From: Chromohalobacter canadensis
GTDB taxonomy: Bacteria > Pseudomonadota > Gammaproteobacteria > Pseudomonadales > Halomonadaceae
DNA length: 64,000 bases
Assembly: GCF_029544075.1 (NCBI RefSeq)
Contig: NZ_JAJQJH010000007.1
Coordinates: 94,122 to 158,121 of the forward strand
Direction: 5' to 3'
The notes under the pieces: model-generated
Seen by the model: only the letters and a program-made list of their open reading frames with translations
Databases searched by the model: none
What the model was told of the DNA's origin: nothing
Shown here: in pieces, positions 20,925-30,304 of the stretch
Numbering within the stretch: position 1 is the stretch's first letter
How the letters are laid out: each line of letters opens with the position of its first letter
Translations under genes and position numbers: made by a program

Positions 20925-22730
20925 ATGCTGGCCGCATGGGTGGAACAATTGCTGGGGTATGCCAGCGGCGCGTTGAAGGCGATACGCGATAATGAGCATT
21001 ATCCGGCGCTGATGATCTGGGCGCGCGACGAGGGCGTGGTGCGTGTCGGCGGCGACCTGAGCATGGCGCAGGCCTTGGCGCCCTTGTTATGGAACGAGAC
21101 GCCGCTGGTGCGATTGGGTTTCGATCCCGAGCCCTTGGCGTGGCCGGGGCGCAACGAGCCTTGCTGGTGCGATTCAGGACGCAAGACCAAACAATGCTGC
21201 GGTGCGGTGACGTTGCCGGGAGCGGTTCCCTCGCACCTGATGTGGATGCTGTCGCTCAAGGAATGGACGGGCGAGACACTCAAGGCGGCCCTGGGGAGCG
21301 GCAAGGCGCCGGATCAGGCACTGTTGGAAGCCGGCTTGATTGCCGCCGAAAGCGGTCAGCGCGGTCGTGCCCAGCAGATCCTCGAAAGCCTGTTCTCCAG
21401 CGAGCGTGACTGGTCGCGCCTGCCCGAACAGGCAGAGCCGGCGTTTGAGATCCTCGTCGATCTCTATCAATCGCGTGGTTTTCATCGCAAGCGGGCGTCG
21501 TTACTCGACGAGGTCCTGGAGCGTGGCCCGACCTTCCTGCGTGGCGTGGCGCTCGAGCGCCTATGCTTGATGCATCTCGATAGCGATGATTTGGCCAGTG
21601 CTCGGGAAGCCTTCGTGCGGGCCCAGCAAACGCTGCCCGATTCGCCAACGCTGGCCTATATCGAGTCCATGCTGTTGCTGCACGAGGGCCATCCAGAAGA
21701 AGCCCGCGCCCGGGCGCATTTCTGGTGGCGCCGACTCTCTAAACGCTCCGATCTCGAAGTGGATCAACTACAGTTTTTGGCCGACCTGGCCGCCAATCCC
21801 GAGGCGACCCTGGCCGAGCAGATGATCAACTCCGAGGAAGACTTGGCCGAGCCGTTGGCGTCGCTTGCCGCCTTGCTCGATACCTTGGAAGCACCGCCTC
21901 GGCTGCAATTGTCGCGTACTTCGGAAGGCCACGTGGAATATCATGCCACGGCTCGTGAGGATACCGCCTTCGCGGCGTGGTTCGAGTATTTCAAGGTGAC
22001 CATCGACGAAGATGCCGCGCTGAGTTTCGAGTCCGACCCATGGGAAAACGCCGCAGAATGGCTGCCCGCCTTATGTGCTCACCCCGAATGGTTGGGCTCG
22101 CCGGCGGTAATGCAGTCGCTGAGCCTAGCGTTAACCAGTCGCTTCGGAAGCCTGCCATGGATGGCGGAGAGCTTCTTTGCGCCGCTGGCGGCGCGGTTCG
22201 AGGCATGGCTATCGCAACTCGAGACGCAGCAAGGTCCCTTTGCCTGGGACGACGCCGACAATGCCACTTTGTTGCGCTGTGCCTTGGCGCTGATCGTGGG
22301 AATGGAGCGCGGCGCGCGGACGCGTTCGCGGCATCTCGCCGAACGTGTGCTCAAGCTCGATGAAGAAGATGACCTGGGATTACGTGAGCTGGTGCTCGAT
22401 CAGTTGTTGCGTGAAGGGCGTGACGACGAGGCCGCCGAACTCAGTGGCGTGCACGATGAGGAAGAGATGATCGGCGTGACCATGGCGCGTGTGCTCGCCT
22501 TGTATCGTTTGGCACGCTGTGACGAGGCTGACGAGGTACTAACCGCCGCCCAGCGGGCCAATCCCTACTTGGTGCCGATGCTATGTGACGAGAAGCCGAA
22601 GCCAGTGGCACTGGCCGTCGATGCACCAGCGCCGGGGACGCGCGCCGAGGCATGGCAGTATCGCCAATTAATGCGCGACCAGTGGATGGCGACGCCGGGC
22701 GCCATGGCGTGGCTGGGCGCCCATCGTTGA
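20925..22730 (+). CDS. SEC-C motif protein with TPR-like repeats
   Basis: A 601-residue soluble protein. Residues ~76-95 form a SEC-C zinc-binding motif (RNEPCWCDSGRKTKQCCG), the same Cys pattern as the SecA tail. The following ~500 residues are Ala/Leu/Glu-rich helical repeats consistent with TPRs (for example LEAGLIAAESGQRGRAQQIL and SPTLAYIESMLLLHEGHPEE). SEC-C motifs bind zinc and often contact SecB or ribosomes in SecA-type proteins. No catalytic domain is visible, so the role is open. Confidence 0.8.
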   Translation: MLAAWVEQLLGYASGALKAIRDNEHYPALMIWARDEGVVRVGGDLSMAQALAPLLWNETPLVRLGFDPEPLAWPGRNEPCWCDSGRKTKQCCGAVTLPGAVPSHLMWMLSLKEWTGETLKAALGSGKAPDQALLEAGLIAAESGQRGRAQQILESLFSSERDWSRLPEQAEPAFEILVDLYQSRGFHRKRASLLDEVLERGPTFLRGVALERLCLMHLDSDDLASAREAFVRAQQTLPDSPTLAYIESMLLLHEGHPEEARARAHFWWRRLSKRSDLEVDQLQFLADLAANPEATLAEQMINSEEDLAEPLASLAALLDTLEAPPRLQLSRTSEGHVEYHATAREDTAFAAWFEYFKVTIDEDAALSFESDPWENAAEWLPALCAHPEWLGSPAVMQSLSLALTSRFGSLPWMAESFFAPLAARFEAWLSQLETQQGPFAWDDADNATLLRCALALIVGMERGARTRSRHLAERVLKLDEEDDLGLRELVLDQLLREGRDDEAAELSGVHDEEEMIGVTMARVLALYRLARCDEADEVLTAAQRANPYLVPMLCDEKPKPVALAVDAPAPGTRAEAWQYRQLMRDQWMATPGAMAWLGAHR

Positions 22731-22772
22731 GAAGTCGCCATGGCGCGAGCGTGGCAGCTTAGGGTCTCATGT

Positions 22773-24110
22773 TCAGCGCTGAGTGCGAGCGAGCCAGAGC
22801 GCGAGTAGCACGGCGGGCACACCCAAGGCTGCACTGACGGTAAAGAAGCCCGTGTAGCCGACACCATCCACTACCAGCCCCGAGAAGCCGCCGAGAAACT
22901 TGCCGGGTAGCGTCATCAGCGATGAGAACAAGGCATACTGCGTTGCCGTATAGGCACGTGAGGTCAGGCTCGAGAGAAAGGCGATGAAGATCGTGCTCGC
23001 TAGGCCATTGGCGAGATTGTCGCCCATGATGGTCATGACCAGCATGGGAAAGCTGTGTCCCGCGTTGGCCAGTGCTACGAACATCAGGTTGGTGAGGGCG
23101 GTCGCCAGGGCGCCCGCCACCAACATTCGTCCCAGCCCAAAGCGTACTACCAATAGCCCGCCGGCCACACCGCCGAGAATGCTCATGGCGATGCCGAATA
23201 CCTTGGTCACATTGGCAATCTCGGAGAGGCTGAAGCCTAGGTCGATATAGAGCGGATTGGCCATCGCGGCCATCGCCAGGTCGCTGATGCGATAGAGACC
23301 GATGAACAGCAAGAACCATAGAGCCGTGCGTCCGTGACGGGCGAAGAAGTCGGTGAAAGGGCAAACGATGGCCCCGATGACCCAGGCGCCGAAGCGACGC
23401 CGTCGACGAGGCGCGTGGCGATGCTGGTGCAGGAATGCGCGCACGCGTGGTTCGCTGGCGAGCTGGATGCCTAGCGTCGAGCGCTGCGGTTCTGGCCTCA
23501 CCAAGGTGGTGATCACACCGATCCCGACGAGCGCGGCCATGCACGCGTAAGCGGCATGCCAAGAGACCGCGTCAGCGATATATAGCGCCCCGGCGCCAGC
23601 GGCGAGCAGCCCGCCGCGATAGCCGATGATATAGGTCGAGGCCATGGCGGCCTGCACGGTTTCCTCGGCGGACTCGATGCGGTAGGCATCGATGACGATA
23701 TCTTGAGTCGCTGCGCCGAACGCGACCAGTAGGGCCAGGCCGGCAATGGGGATGAGATGCGCGGGTGGCGAGAGGGCGGCCAGGCCCAGTAGTCCTGCGG
23801 CGATCGTCAACTGGGCGCAGAGCATCCAACTGCGGCGTTGGCCGAGCCAACGACCCAAGCCCGGCAGAGCGACACGATCGACGATCGGCGCCCAGGCGAT
23901 CTTGATCGAATAGAGGATGCCGATCCAGGAAAAGAACCCGATAGCAGCGACTTCTACTCCGGCGTCACGCAGCCACGCCGTGAGCGTCGAGAATACCAGT
24001 AGGAAGGGGAGGCCGGCGGCGAAGCCGAGAAACAGCATGGTGATGACCGGTGCCTGCAGATAAACCGCCAAGGCGTCGCGCCAGCGGCGGTGTGCGACAT
24101 CGTGAGTCAT
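22773..24110 (-). CDS. AmpG-like MFS transporter
   Basis: A 445-residue permease of the major facilitator superfamily, AmpG group, with about twelve hydrophobic segments. The AmpG-like opening LFLGFAAGLPFLLVFSTLTAWLRDAGV and the block GIATQDIVIDAYRIE-like (GAATQDIVIDAYRIES) are diagnostic. AmpG imports anhydromuropeptides for cell-wall recycling; homologues in this subgroup can have other substrates. The ATG at 24110 has GGGAGG six bases upstream; the ORF extends 14 residues further without a ribosome site. Confidence 0.87.
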   Translation of the reverse strand: MTHDVAHRRWRDALAVYLQAPVITMLFLGFAAGLPFLLVFSTLTAWLRDAGVEVAAIGFFSWIGILYSIKIAWAPIVDRVALPGLGRWLGQRRSWMLCAQLTIAAGLLGLAALSPPAHLIPIAGLALLVAFGAATQDIVIDAYRIESAEETVQAAMASTYIIGYRGGLLAAGAGALYIADAVSWHAAYACMAALVGIGVITTLVRPEPQRSTLGIQLASEPRVRAFLHQHRHAPRRRRRFGAWVIGAIVCPFTDFFARHGRTALWFLLFIGLYRISDLAMAAMANPLYIDLGFSLSEIANVTKVFGIAMSILGGVAGGLLVVRFGLGRMLVAGALATALTNLMFVALANAGHSFPMLVMTIMGDNLANGLASTIFIAFLSSLTSRAYTATQYALFSSLMTLPGKFLGGFSGLVVDGVGYTGFFTVSAALGVPAVLLALWLARTQR

Positions 24111-24267
24111 CGGTTCCTCCCGTGAGCGAGCCGCCCGATGCGGCTCGGACATGAATCCGGCACAATGCTAGAATGCAGTGTTTGTACGGCAATGGCCCGC
24201 GCCCAGGCGCGTGGCGAAAACGCAGGTTGCGTACCGTGGCATACCCCGACGATGAAGGCCAGAGGAC

Positions 24268-24816
24268 ATGACCGATCAGCTCGATCCAAGCGCGCTCGAT
24301 GACACGGCCGCCTGCCCGCGCTGGTATGTGGTGCAGTGCAAGGGCGGGGAGTCCTTCCGTGCCAGTGAGCATCTGACCAATCAAGGTTATCGTGTCTTCC
24401 ATCCGCTGCTCGAGGTGCAGAAGAAGCGTCGCAACAAGTTGGTCTGGATTGCCGAACCCCTGTTTCCTCACTATTTGTTCATCCGTCTCGACCGGGTGGC
24501 GAGCAATTGGCGTCCCATCCGCTCCACGCGCGGCGTGTTGAGGCTGGTTGCGTTCGGCGACGAACCGCTGCCCGTGCCAGACGCGCTGGTCGAGATGCTA
24601 ATTGCCCGTTCCCAGCGCGATGAGACGGCGCGTGAGGCGGGCAACGTCTACTTTCGCCCCGGTGAAATCGTCGAGATCACCGAGGGCCCCTTTCAGGCGC
24701 TCAAGGCCGTATTCGAGAATCAGAAGGGGGAAGAGCGCGCTATCGTTCTGCTCAACATGCTGCATCATCAGCAGCGCCTCGAGTTACCGGTGGGCGATCT
24801 ACGCCGCACGACATGA
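24268..24816 (+). CDS. rfaH: Transcription/translation antiterminator RfaH
   Basis: NusG paralogue that joins RNA polymerase at ops sites and couples long virulence, capsule or LPS operons to ribosomes. The 182 residues carry the NGN domain (RWYVVQCKGGESFRASEHLTNQG, LFPHYLFIRLD) and a C-terminal KOW-like domain (FRPGEIVEITEGPFQALKAVF). No ops element was found in this window, so its targets lie elsewhere. It is followed 35 bp later by a SlyD-like gene. Confidence 0.9.
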   Translation: MTDQLDPSALDDTAACPRWYVVQCKGGESFRASEHLTNQGYRVFHPLLEVQKKRRNKLVWIAEPLFPHYLFIRLDRVASNWRPIRSTRGVLRLVAFGDEPLPVPDALVEMLIARSQRDETAREAGNVYFRPGEIVEITEGPFQALKAVFENQKGEERAIVLLNMLHHQQRLELPVGDLRRTT

Positions 24817-24851
24817 CACGCCGCCCAATGTTGTAAAGATCAGGAGTTTTC

Positions 24852-25358
24852 ATGACCATCTCGCCGCAACATGTCGTTCGCCTGCATTATGTGTTGTGCG
24901 ATTCTGCCGGACATGTGCTTGATGACTCGCGTCGTCGCAAGGCGCCACTCGAATACCTGCATGGCCACGCCAATATCTTGCCAGGCCTCGAGGCGGCGTT
25001 GGAGGGGCTTTCCGGCGGTGATATCCGCGAGATCAACCTGGCGCCCGAGGAGGCCTATGGGGCGCATGAACCCGATCTCGTGCAGATAGTGGCGCGCACG
25101 GCCTTTCCCGGCGTCGAAGAGTTATCACCGGGCATGCGTTTTCAGGCGCAGGGCCCCGATGGGCCGCGCACGGTGACTTTGATCGAAGCGGATGACACGC
25201 GGGTAACGGTAGATGCCAATCATCCGCTGGCGGGACAGGCCCTAGCGTTTCATGTCGAAATTCTCGATATCCGCTCGGCGCGCCGCGCCGAACTGGCTAA
25301 GGGCCACCCATTGGCGGCAGATGTGACGGCACCCGAGGTTGAGGATCGCAAGCAATAG
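24852..25358 (+). CDS. FKBP-type peptidyl-prolyl isomerase, SlyD-like
   Basis: A 168-residue FKBP fold prolyl isomerase with an inserted chaperone flap. The FKBP part opens VRLHYVLCDSAGHVLDDS, the flap contains EEAYGAHEPDLVQIVAR, and the fold closes with DANHPLAGQALAFHVEILDIR. The His-rich metal-binding tail of E. coli SlyD is absent; only a short GHPLAAD stretch remains. A metal-handling role therefore seems unlikely, and SlpA/FkpB-type function is an alternative. Confidence 0.87.
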   Translation: MTISPQHVVRLHYVLCDSAGHVLDDSRRRKAPLEYLHGHANILPGLEAALEGLSGGDIREINLAPEEAYGAHEPDLVQIVARTAFPGVEELSPGMRFQAQGPDGPRTVTLIEADDTRVTVDANHPLAGQALAFHVEILDIRSARRAELAKGHPLAADVTAPEVEDRKQ

Positions 25359-25376
25359 CTGCTGGGCTTTGGATGT

Positions 25377-27458
25377 CTATCCTACCGGCGCCTGTTCTAT
25401 GCGGCGCAAGAAGGTATCCACTGGTTCGGGATGTGCCAGGTAGTAGCCTTGCAGAAAGTCGATGCCGCGTGCGCGCAGATAATCTTGTTGCACCGCGTTT
25501 TCCACGCCTTCAGCGACTACGCGGAGTTCTAGCGCCTGACCAAGCGCGATGATCGAGCGCACCAGTGGCGCGTCGCGGTGCGGCGTGATGGCATCGACGA
25601 AGACCTTGTCGATCTTGATCTCGTCGACGCGAAAATCCTGTAGATAACGCAGCGACGAATAGCCTGTGCCGAAATCGTCGAGGGCGAGACGTACGCCGAG
25701 TTCACGCAGTGCGTTGAGTCTGGTGGCGATACCCGGTGTAACGAGAAGCGATTCGACGACTTCCAGGATCAGCCGCCGAGGCGCGAAGGCATGGCGCTCG
25801 AGCAATTGCGTCACGTGCGTCATGAAGGCGTCGTCATGGAGCTGTTGTACTGAGACGTTGACCGAGAGCGACAATTCACTGCCCTGCAGCGCACCGCCGA
25901 GCAAGGCGCAAGCTTGGTCGAGTACCCACTGCCCCATAGGGCGGATCAAGCCGCTGTACTCGGCTTCGGCAATGAAACTGCCCGGTGCTAGGAGCCCTTC
26001 GCGTGGATGTTGCCAGCGTAAAAGCACTTCGGCGCCCGCGAGGCGTCCTTCGGGGTCGAACTGTCCTTGTAAATACAGGCGAAACTGGTGTTCGTCGAGC
26101 GCCGTACGCAATTCGCGCTCCAAACGGTTGAGGCGCTGTTCCCAATCGCTTAGTTGGCTGGTGTAGAACGCCAAGTGAGGCGGTGGTGTCTCGCGTGCGT
26201 GTTGCACCGCGAGTTCGGCACGTTGTAGAAGTGATTCGATGTCCTGAGCGTCGCGCGGGTAGCATGCCACACCTGCGTTGAAACGTAGCTGACTGGGCGT
26301 GCCGAAGATACGCCAGCTGTTCTCGCCCAGCGAAAGAAGCCGCTCCAGGCAGTAGTGGCGCAGTGACTCATCCGTTTGCCCGGGAATCGCGATTAACAGA
26401 CGATTGGCCGGGAGGCGGCCAATGTGAATGCTGCCTTGCAGCTCGGTCAGGCGTTCCTTGAGCTTCTCGGCCACCTGACGAATTGCTTCATCGCCGGCCT
26501 GTTGGCCGAGTGTCTCGTTGATGTGACCTAGACCGCCTAGTCGTAACACCAGCAGGTGGAACGCCTCGTTACGTTGCGTCAGCGCTTGCAGGCGATGCAG
26601 GAGCCCTCTCAGTGTTGCCAGTCCCGACACTTCGTCGTGGTGGAGCTGGCGATGCAGGTCGTGTTCGACCTCGCGACGGCGCAAGGATTCTGAAAACTGG
26701 GAGAGCAGTCCCGCGAATCCCATTAGTGTGGTGATTTCATCGCCATGCCACTCGCGTGGAGAGGTCGACTCACAGCAGATCGCCCCACGCAGCTCACCAC
26801 CGGCGAAGATTCCCACGTCCAGCATGGCGTGAATATGATTTTCGCGAAGGTAATGGCGCAGGCCGCTGAGGCGTTCGTCATGCTGAGCGTCGGACGTGAC
26901 CAGGCAAGGGTTTTGCGTCAGTGACGCGAGATAGCCATCCAGCCCATTAGGTGCCAGCCTGATGCCATTGAGTGAGTCGACGAGCGACATGCGACAGGTT
27001 AGGGCACGATCCTCGTCGAGAAACCATAGACTGGCACGCTCTGCGCCTAGAACCTCGGCGCTGGTGTCGAGCAAGGCACGTAGGAAGGCATCCTCGTCGA
27101 GATCACACTGTAGAAGCTCGCGCATGCGACGCCAGGCTTCCTGTTGATCCGCCTGGCGCTTTTGCGCCTGCATTAGCGCTTCCCATTGCGCAATGTTGTG
27201 GCGTGTTTGCTGGGCCATGCGATGTCGCAACAGCGCGCCCATTAGCATCACCATGATCGTGATCGCCATCAACCAGGATAGGCGTTGCTCGAATAGCAGC
27301 GACGCCATGATAGCGACCCCGCTGCCTACCGCAAACACGCGGAAAAGCACACTGTTACGACGTTGTTCTTTGCGCAAACGGTGTAATTGGCCGGCGGTAT
27401 CGGGCGTCATTCTGGGTACCGGCGGTTGTCGAAGTAAAGATGAGTCGTCATGCGACAT
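25377..27458 (-). CDS. GAF-degenerate GGDEF-EAL protein, probable cyclic-di-GMP phosphodiesterase
   Basis: A 693-residue membrane signalling protein. Two transmembrane helices lie near residues 35-75. A GAF sensor domain covers ~110-260. The GGDEF domain (~275-420) is degenerate: where GGDEF should be, the sequence reads GRLPANRL. The EAL domain (~430-685) keeps EVLLRW, NVSVQQL, DDFGTGYSSL, IKIDKVF and VAEGVE, the residues for metal binding and catalysis. It should therefore hydrolyse cyclic-di-GMP, with the GGDEF part perhaps a GTP sensor. The ATG at 27458 was preferred over an upstream one at 27506, but its ribosome site is weak. Confidence 0.88.
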   Translation of the reverse strand: MSHDDSSLLRQPPVPRMTPDTAGQLHRLRKEQRRNSVLFRVFAVGSGVAIMASLLFEQRLSWLMAITIMVMLMGALLRHRMAQQTRHNIAQWEALMQAQKRQADQQEAWRRMRELLQCDLDEDAFLRALLDTSAEVLGAERASLWFLDEDRALTCRMSLVDSLNGIRLAPNGLDGYLASLTQNPCLVTSDAQHDERLSGLRHYLRENHIHAMLDVGIFAGGELRGAICCESTSPREWHGDEITTLMGFAGLLSQFSESLRRREVEHDLHRQLHHDEVSGLATLRGLLHRLQALTQRNEAFHLLVLRLGGLGHINETLGQQAGDEAIRQVAEKLKERLTELQGSIHIGRLPANRLLIAIPGQTDESLRHYCLERLLSLGENSWRIFGTPSQLRFNAGVACYPRDAQDIESLLQRAELAVQHARETPPPHLAFYTSQLSDWEQRLNRLERELRTALDEHQFRLYLQGQFDPEGRLAGAEVLLRWQHPREGLLAPGSFIAEAEYSGLIRPMGQWVLDQACALLGGALQGSELSLSVNVSVQQLHDDAFMTHVTQLLERHAFAPRRLILEVVESLLVTPGIATRLNALRELGVRLALDDFGTGYSSLRYLQDFRVDEIKIDKVFVDAITPHRDAPLVRSIIALGQALELRVVAEGVENAVQQDYLRARGIDFLQGYYLAHPEPVDTFLRRIEQAPVG

Positions 27459-27639
27459 CCTACGCCATATCGAAAGAGCCTTGGCGCATCGGTGCTCAGC
27501 TGCCATATGGGCTCAGGCGAATCGTTGCTATGTGACGCGTGAGGCGCATGCATGGCCACAAACGCGCGGGATGCGAACTGCGTTGAGAATGATTTCAGGC
27601 CAATATCTTGGCAGTGAGCCAGAGCAAGGGGAAAGGAGT

Positions 27640-27669
27640 CCGGGGCGTGCCGCGCAGAGCATGCCCCGG
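27640..27669 (-). terminator. Hairpin after proS, possible terminator
   Basis: CCGGGGCGTGC and GCATGCCCCGG pair over 11 positions with one G-T wobble. The hairpin starts 6 bp beyond the proS stop. On the minus strand it is followed by ACTCCTTTCC, not a clean T run. Confidence 0.45.
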
Positions 27670-27675
27670 TGCCGA

Positions 27676-29397
27676 TCAGGATGTCAGGCGTTGACGCAGG
27701 AAATCGAGCATCGTGTCGGTGGGCACCATGGTGACCTCACTATCGCGGCGTCCTTTGTACTCCAACTCGCCGTTATCCAGCCCGCGTTCGCCGATCACGA
27801 CGCGGTGGGGAACTCCGATGAGCTCCTGGTCGGCGAACTTGACGCCGGGGCGCAGGTCGCGATCATCGATCAGAACATCGACGCCGGCGTCACTGAGTTG
27901 CTGATAAAGGGTTTCGGCATACTCGCGAACGCGCTCGGATTTATGCGCGTTCATGGGCACGAGCGTGACTTCGAACGGGGCGATGGCATTTGGCCAGATG
28001 ATGCCCCCTGCATCATGGTTTTGCTCGATGGCGGCGGCGACGACGCGGGTCACGCCAATGCCATAGCAGCCCATCAGCAGCGGAACTGCCTGGCCATTGT
28101 CATCGAGCACGGTGGCGTTCATCGCGGTGGAATACTTTGTCCCTAGCTGGAAGACGTGGCCGACTTCGATGCCGCGGGCGATGGCCAGGGTGCCCTGGCC
28201 GTCCGGTGAGGGGTCCCCCTCGACCACGTTGCGCAGATCGGCCACCTTGGGCAGGGCGACATCGCGTTCCCAGTTGATGCCGAAATAGTGCTGGCCGTCG
28301 ATGTTGGCGCCGGCACCGAAGTCGCTCATCAGCGCCACGCTGCGATCGATGATCAGCGGCATCTCCAGGTTGACCGGTCCCAGCGAGCCGGGACCGGCGC
28401 CTACCGCCTGACGGATTTCCGCTTCATTGGCCATGGTCAGGGGGGCGGCAACCTCGGGGAGGTTCTCGGCCTTGACCTCGTTGAGCTCGTGATCACCACG
28501 CACCAGCAAGGCTATCAGGCCACCCTCAGTGGCATGCACCATCAATGTCTTGATGGTCTTCTCGATGGGCAAGCCATGCTGCTCCACCAAGGTGGCGATA
28601 GTACGTGCATTAGGCGTATCGACCAGATGCAGTTCTTCCTGAGGCGCGGCGCGCTCCGGTGTCTCGCCGAGCGGCGCCGGTAGCGCCTCGGCTTTTTCCA
28701 TGTTGGCGGCGTAGTCTGACGACGTGGAAAAGACCACCGCGTCCTCGCCGGAATCGGCCAGCACCTGAAACTCGTGGGAGCCGGTACCGCCGATGTCGCC
28801 GTTGTCGGCCTCGACGGCGCGGAAATCCAGACCCAGGCGCGTGAAGATGCGCATGTAGGCGTCATACATCGCATCGTAGGAGCGCTGTAGACCAGCTTGG
28901 TCGATATCGAACGAGTAGGCATCCTTCATGATGAACTCGCGGGCGCGCATGACGCCGAAGCGCGGACGCGTCTCGTCGCGGAACTTGGTCTGGATCTGGT
29001 AGAAGTTGGAGGGCACCTGCTTGTAGGAGCGTATTTCGTTGCGGACGAGGTCGGTGATCACTTCCTCGTGCGTCGGGCCATAGCAGAAATCGCGATCATG
29101 TCGGTCACGAATGCGCAGCAGTAGGTTGCCGTATTGGTCCCAGCGTCCAGACTCCTGCCACAGCTCCGCTGGCTGGATCGCTGGCATCAGGACTTCCTGA
29201 GCGCCAGCGCGGTTCATTTCCTCGCGCACGATGTTCTCGACCTTACGAAGCGTGCGCAGCCCCAAGGGTAGCCAGGTATAAAGGCCCGAGCTCAGGCGGC
29301 GAATCATGCCCGCACGCAGCATCAGCTGATGGCTGACGATGTCGGCGTCGGCGGGTGTTTCCTTGAGGGTAGGGATCAATAATTGACTGGCGCGCAT
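27676..29397 (-). CDS. proS: Prolyl-tRNA synthetase, bacterial type
   Basis: Charges tRNA-Pro. The 573-residue length and the inserted Ala-Pro editing domain between class II motifs 2 and 3 identify the bacterial form. Motif 1 is in [19 protein letters not shown], motif 2 in [25 protein letters not shown] and motif 3 in [14 protein letters not shown] start at the ATG at 29397, which matches E. coli MRTSQ; a TTG two codons earlier has a better placed AAGGA and could be the true start. Confidence 0.95.
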   Translation of the reverse strand: MRASQLLIPTLKETPADADIVSHQLMLRAGMIRRLSSGLYTWLPLGLRTLRKVENIVREEMNRAGAQEVLMPAIQPAELWQESGRWDQYGNLLLRIRDRHDRDFCYGPTHEEVITDLVRNEIRSYKQVPSNFYQIQTKFRDETRPRFGVMRAREFIMKDAYSFDIDQAGLQRSYDAMYDAYMRIFTRLGLDFRAVEADNGDIGGTGSHEFQVLADSGEDAVVFSTSSDYAANMEKAEALPAPLGETPERAAPQEELHLVDTPNARTIATLVEQHGLPIEKTIKTLMVHATEGGLIALLVRGDHELNEVKAENLPEVAAPLTMANEAEIRQAVGAGPGSLGPVNLEMPLIIDRSVALMSDFGAGANIDGQHYFGINWERDVALPKVADLRNVVEGDPSPDGQGTLAIARGIEVGHVFQLGTKYSTAMNATVLDDNGQAVPLLMGCYGIGVTRVVAAAIEQNHDAGGIIWPNAIAPFEVTLVPMNAHKSERVREYAETLYQQLSDAGVDVLIDDRDLRPGVKFADQELIGVPHRVVIGERGLDNGELEYKGRRDSEVTMVPTDTMLDFLRQRLTS

Positions 29398-29664
29398 GGA
29401 CAAGCGGTTCCTTGGATTCGAGGCCTAAATCACGTCGCCCTGAAGCGGCGCGGTAAATAGGGCTATTGTACGGTCAAGGCGTGAACGCGGCAAAAGTGAT
29501 GCACGCTGGTGCTTCCTGGAACGGCGAGTCGGGTGGTGGGCCTCGAGAGGGCAGGCTCACGTTGACGCGAGTTTGCGATATGCTTATGCACGTAAGCCCG
29601 GCATGCTGGGCAACGTAGCTTTGACCTTAAATAATGTATGTGAACAGAGTAAGAGGATAAAGTG

Positions 29665-30120
29665 ATGAGTGCCATGCACGACCGGAATGTCTTCCAGGCT
29701 CGCCGCTGGGTGGCGGCGCTCACCATCGTGGCCACTACCACGACCCTGGCAGGGTGCGGAACCGTGTTCTATCCCGAGCGCAAAGGGCAGCCCAGTGGAC
29801 GTATCGACCCTGCAGTGGCGGTAGCTGATGGCGTGGGCCTGTTGTTTTATATCATCCCCGGGGTCATCGCCTACGCCATCGACTTTTCCAATGGCACGAT
29901 CTACCTGCCGAGTCGCAATACTGCACAGGTGGATACGCTGCATTTCGAGGACGAGTTGGATGCGCAAACGCTCGAGTCGGTGCTGGCCGAGCGCACGGGC
30001 GGGCCAGTGCGTCTAGATGATGAGCTCGTGCGGGTTGAGCGGGTCTCTTCTCGAGGTGAGGCGCTGGCGCTGGTGCGCATGTCCGGCACTTACGATAAAG
30101 AACGTCTTGCCTCGATGTAA
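29665..30120 (+). CDS. Small lipoprotein of unknown function
   Basis: A 151-residue secreted lipoprotein. A hydrophobic signal (RRWVAALTIVATTTTLAGC) ends in a lipobox LAGC near residue 31. The mature part begins GTVFYPERKGQPSGRIDPA and has a conserved hydrophobic core, GVGLLFYIIPGVIAYAIDFSNGTIYLP, that could be membrane-embedded. Similar proteins occur in Pseudomonas and relatives, sometimes mislabelled as polyribonucleotide nucleotidyltransferase. The function is unknown. The start follows AGAGG by eight bases. Confidence 0.75.
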   Translation: MSAMHDRNVFQARRWVAALTIVATTTTLAGCGTVFYPERKGQPSGRIDPAVAVADGVGLLFYIIPGVIAYAIDFSNGTIYLPSRNTAQVDTLHFEDELDAQTLESVLAERTGGPVRLDDELVRVERVSSRGEALALVRMSGTYDKERLASM

Positions 30121-30155
30121 GGACGTTGTTGGCGAGTAAAGCAGTCTAGTGCGAG

Positions 30156-30196
30156 TTGCCTCACATGACTTTGATGAGTGTCATGCTACGAGGCAA
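30156..30196. terminator. Long imperfect hairpin between the lipoprotein gene and the FNR-like gene
   Basis: TTGCCTC (30156-30162) pairs with GAGGCAA (30190-30196), and inside it CATGAC (30064-30069 in register, 30164-30169) pairs with GTCATG (30180-30185). There is no T run, so it may be a Rho-linked end, an mRNA stabiliser or a regulatory site upstream of the FNR-like gene. Confidence 0.5.
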
Positions 30197-30304
30197 TTCG
30201 TGATTGGCATGAGAAAAACCAGACATGTAAACGCGAATATCAAACTGTTATCAAAAAGACTCTAACGCATACTGAAAGCCCGATTCAGACGCAGGGAGTC
30301 TACG

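Noticed and set aside
30121..30304. FNR boxes upstream of the FNR-like gene
   Set aside because: TTGAT-GAGT-GTCAT at 30171-30184 matches only part of the consensus and lies in a hairpin; other ATCAA copies lack partners.
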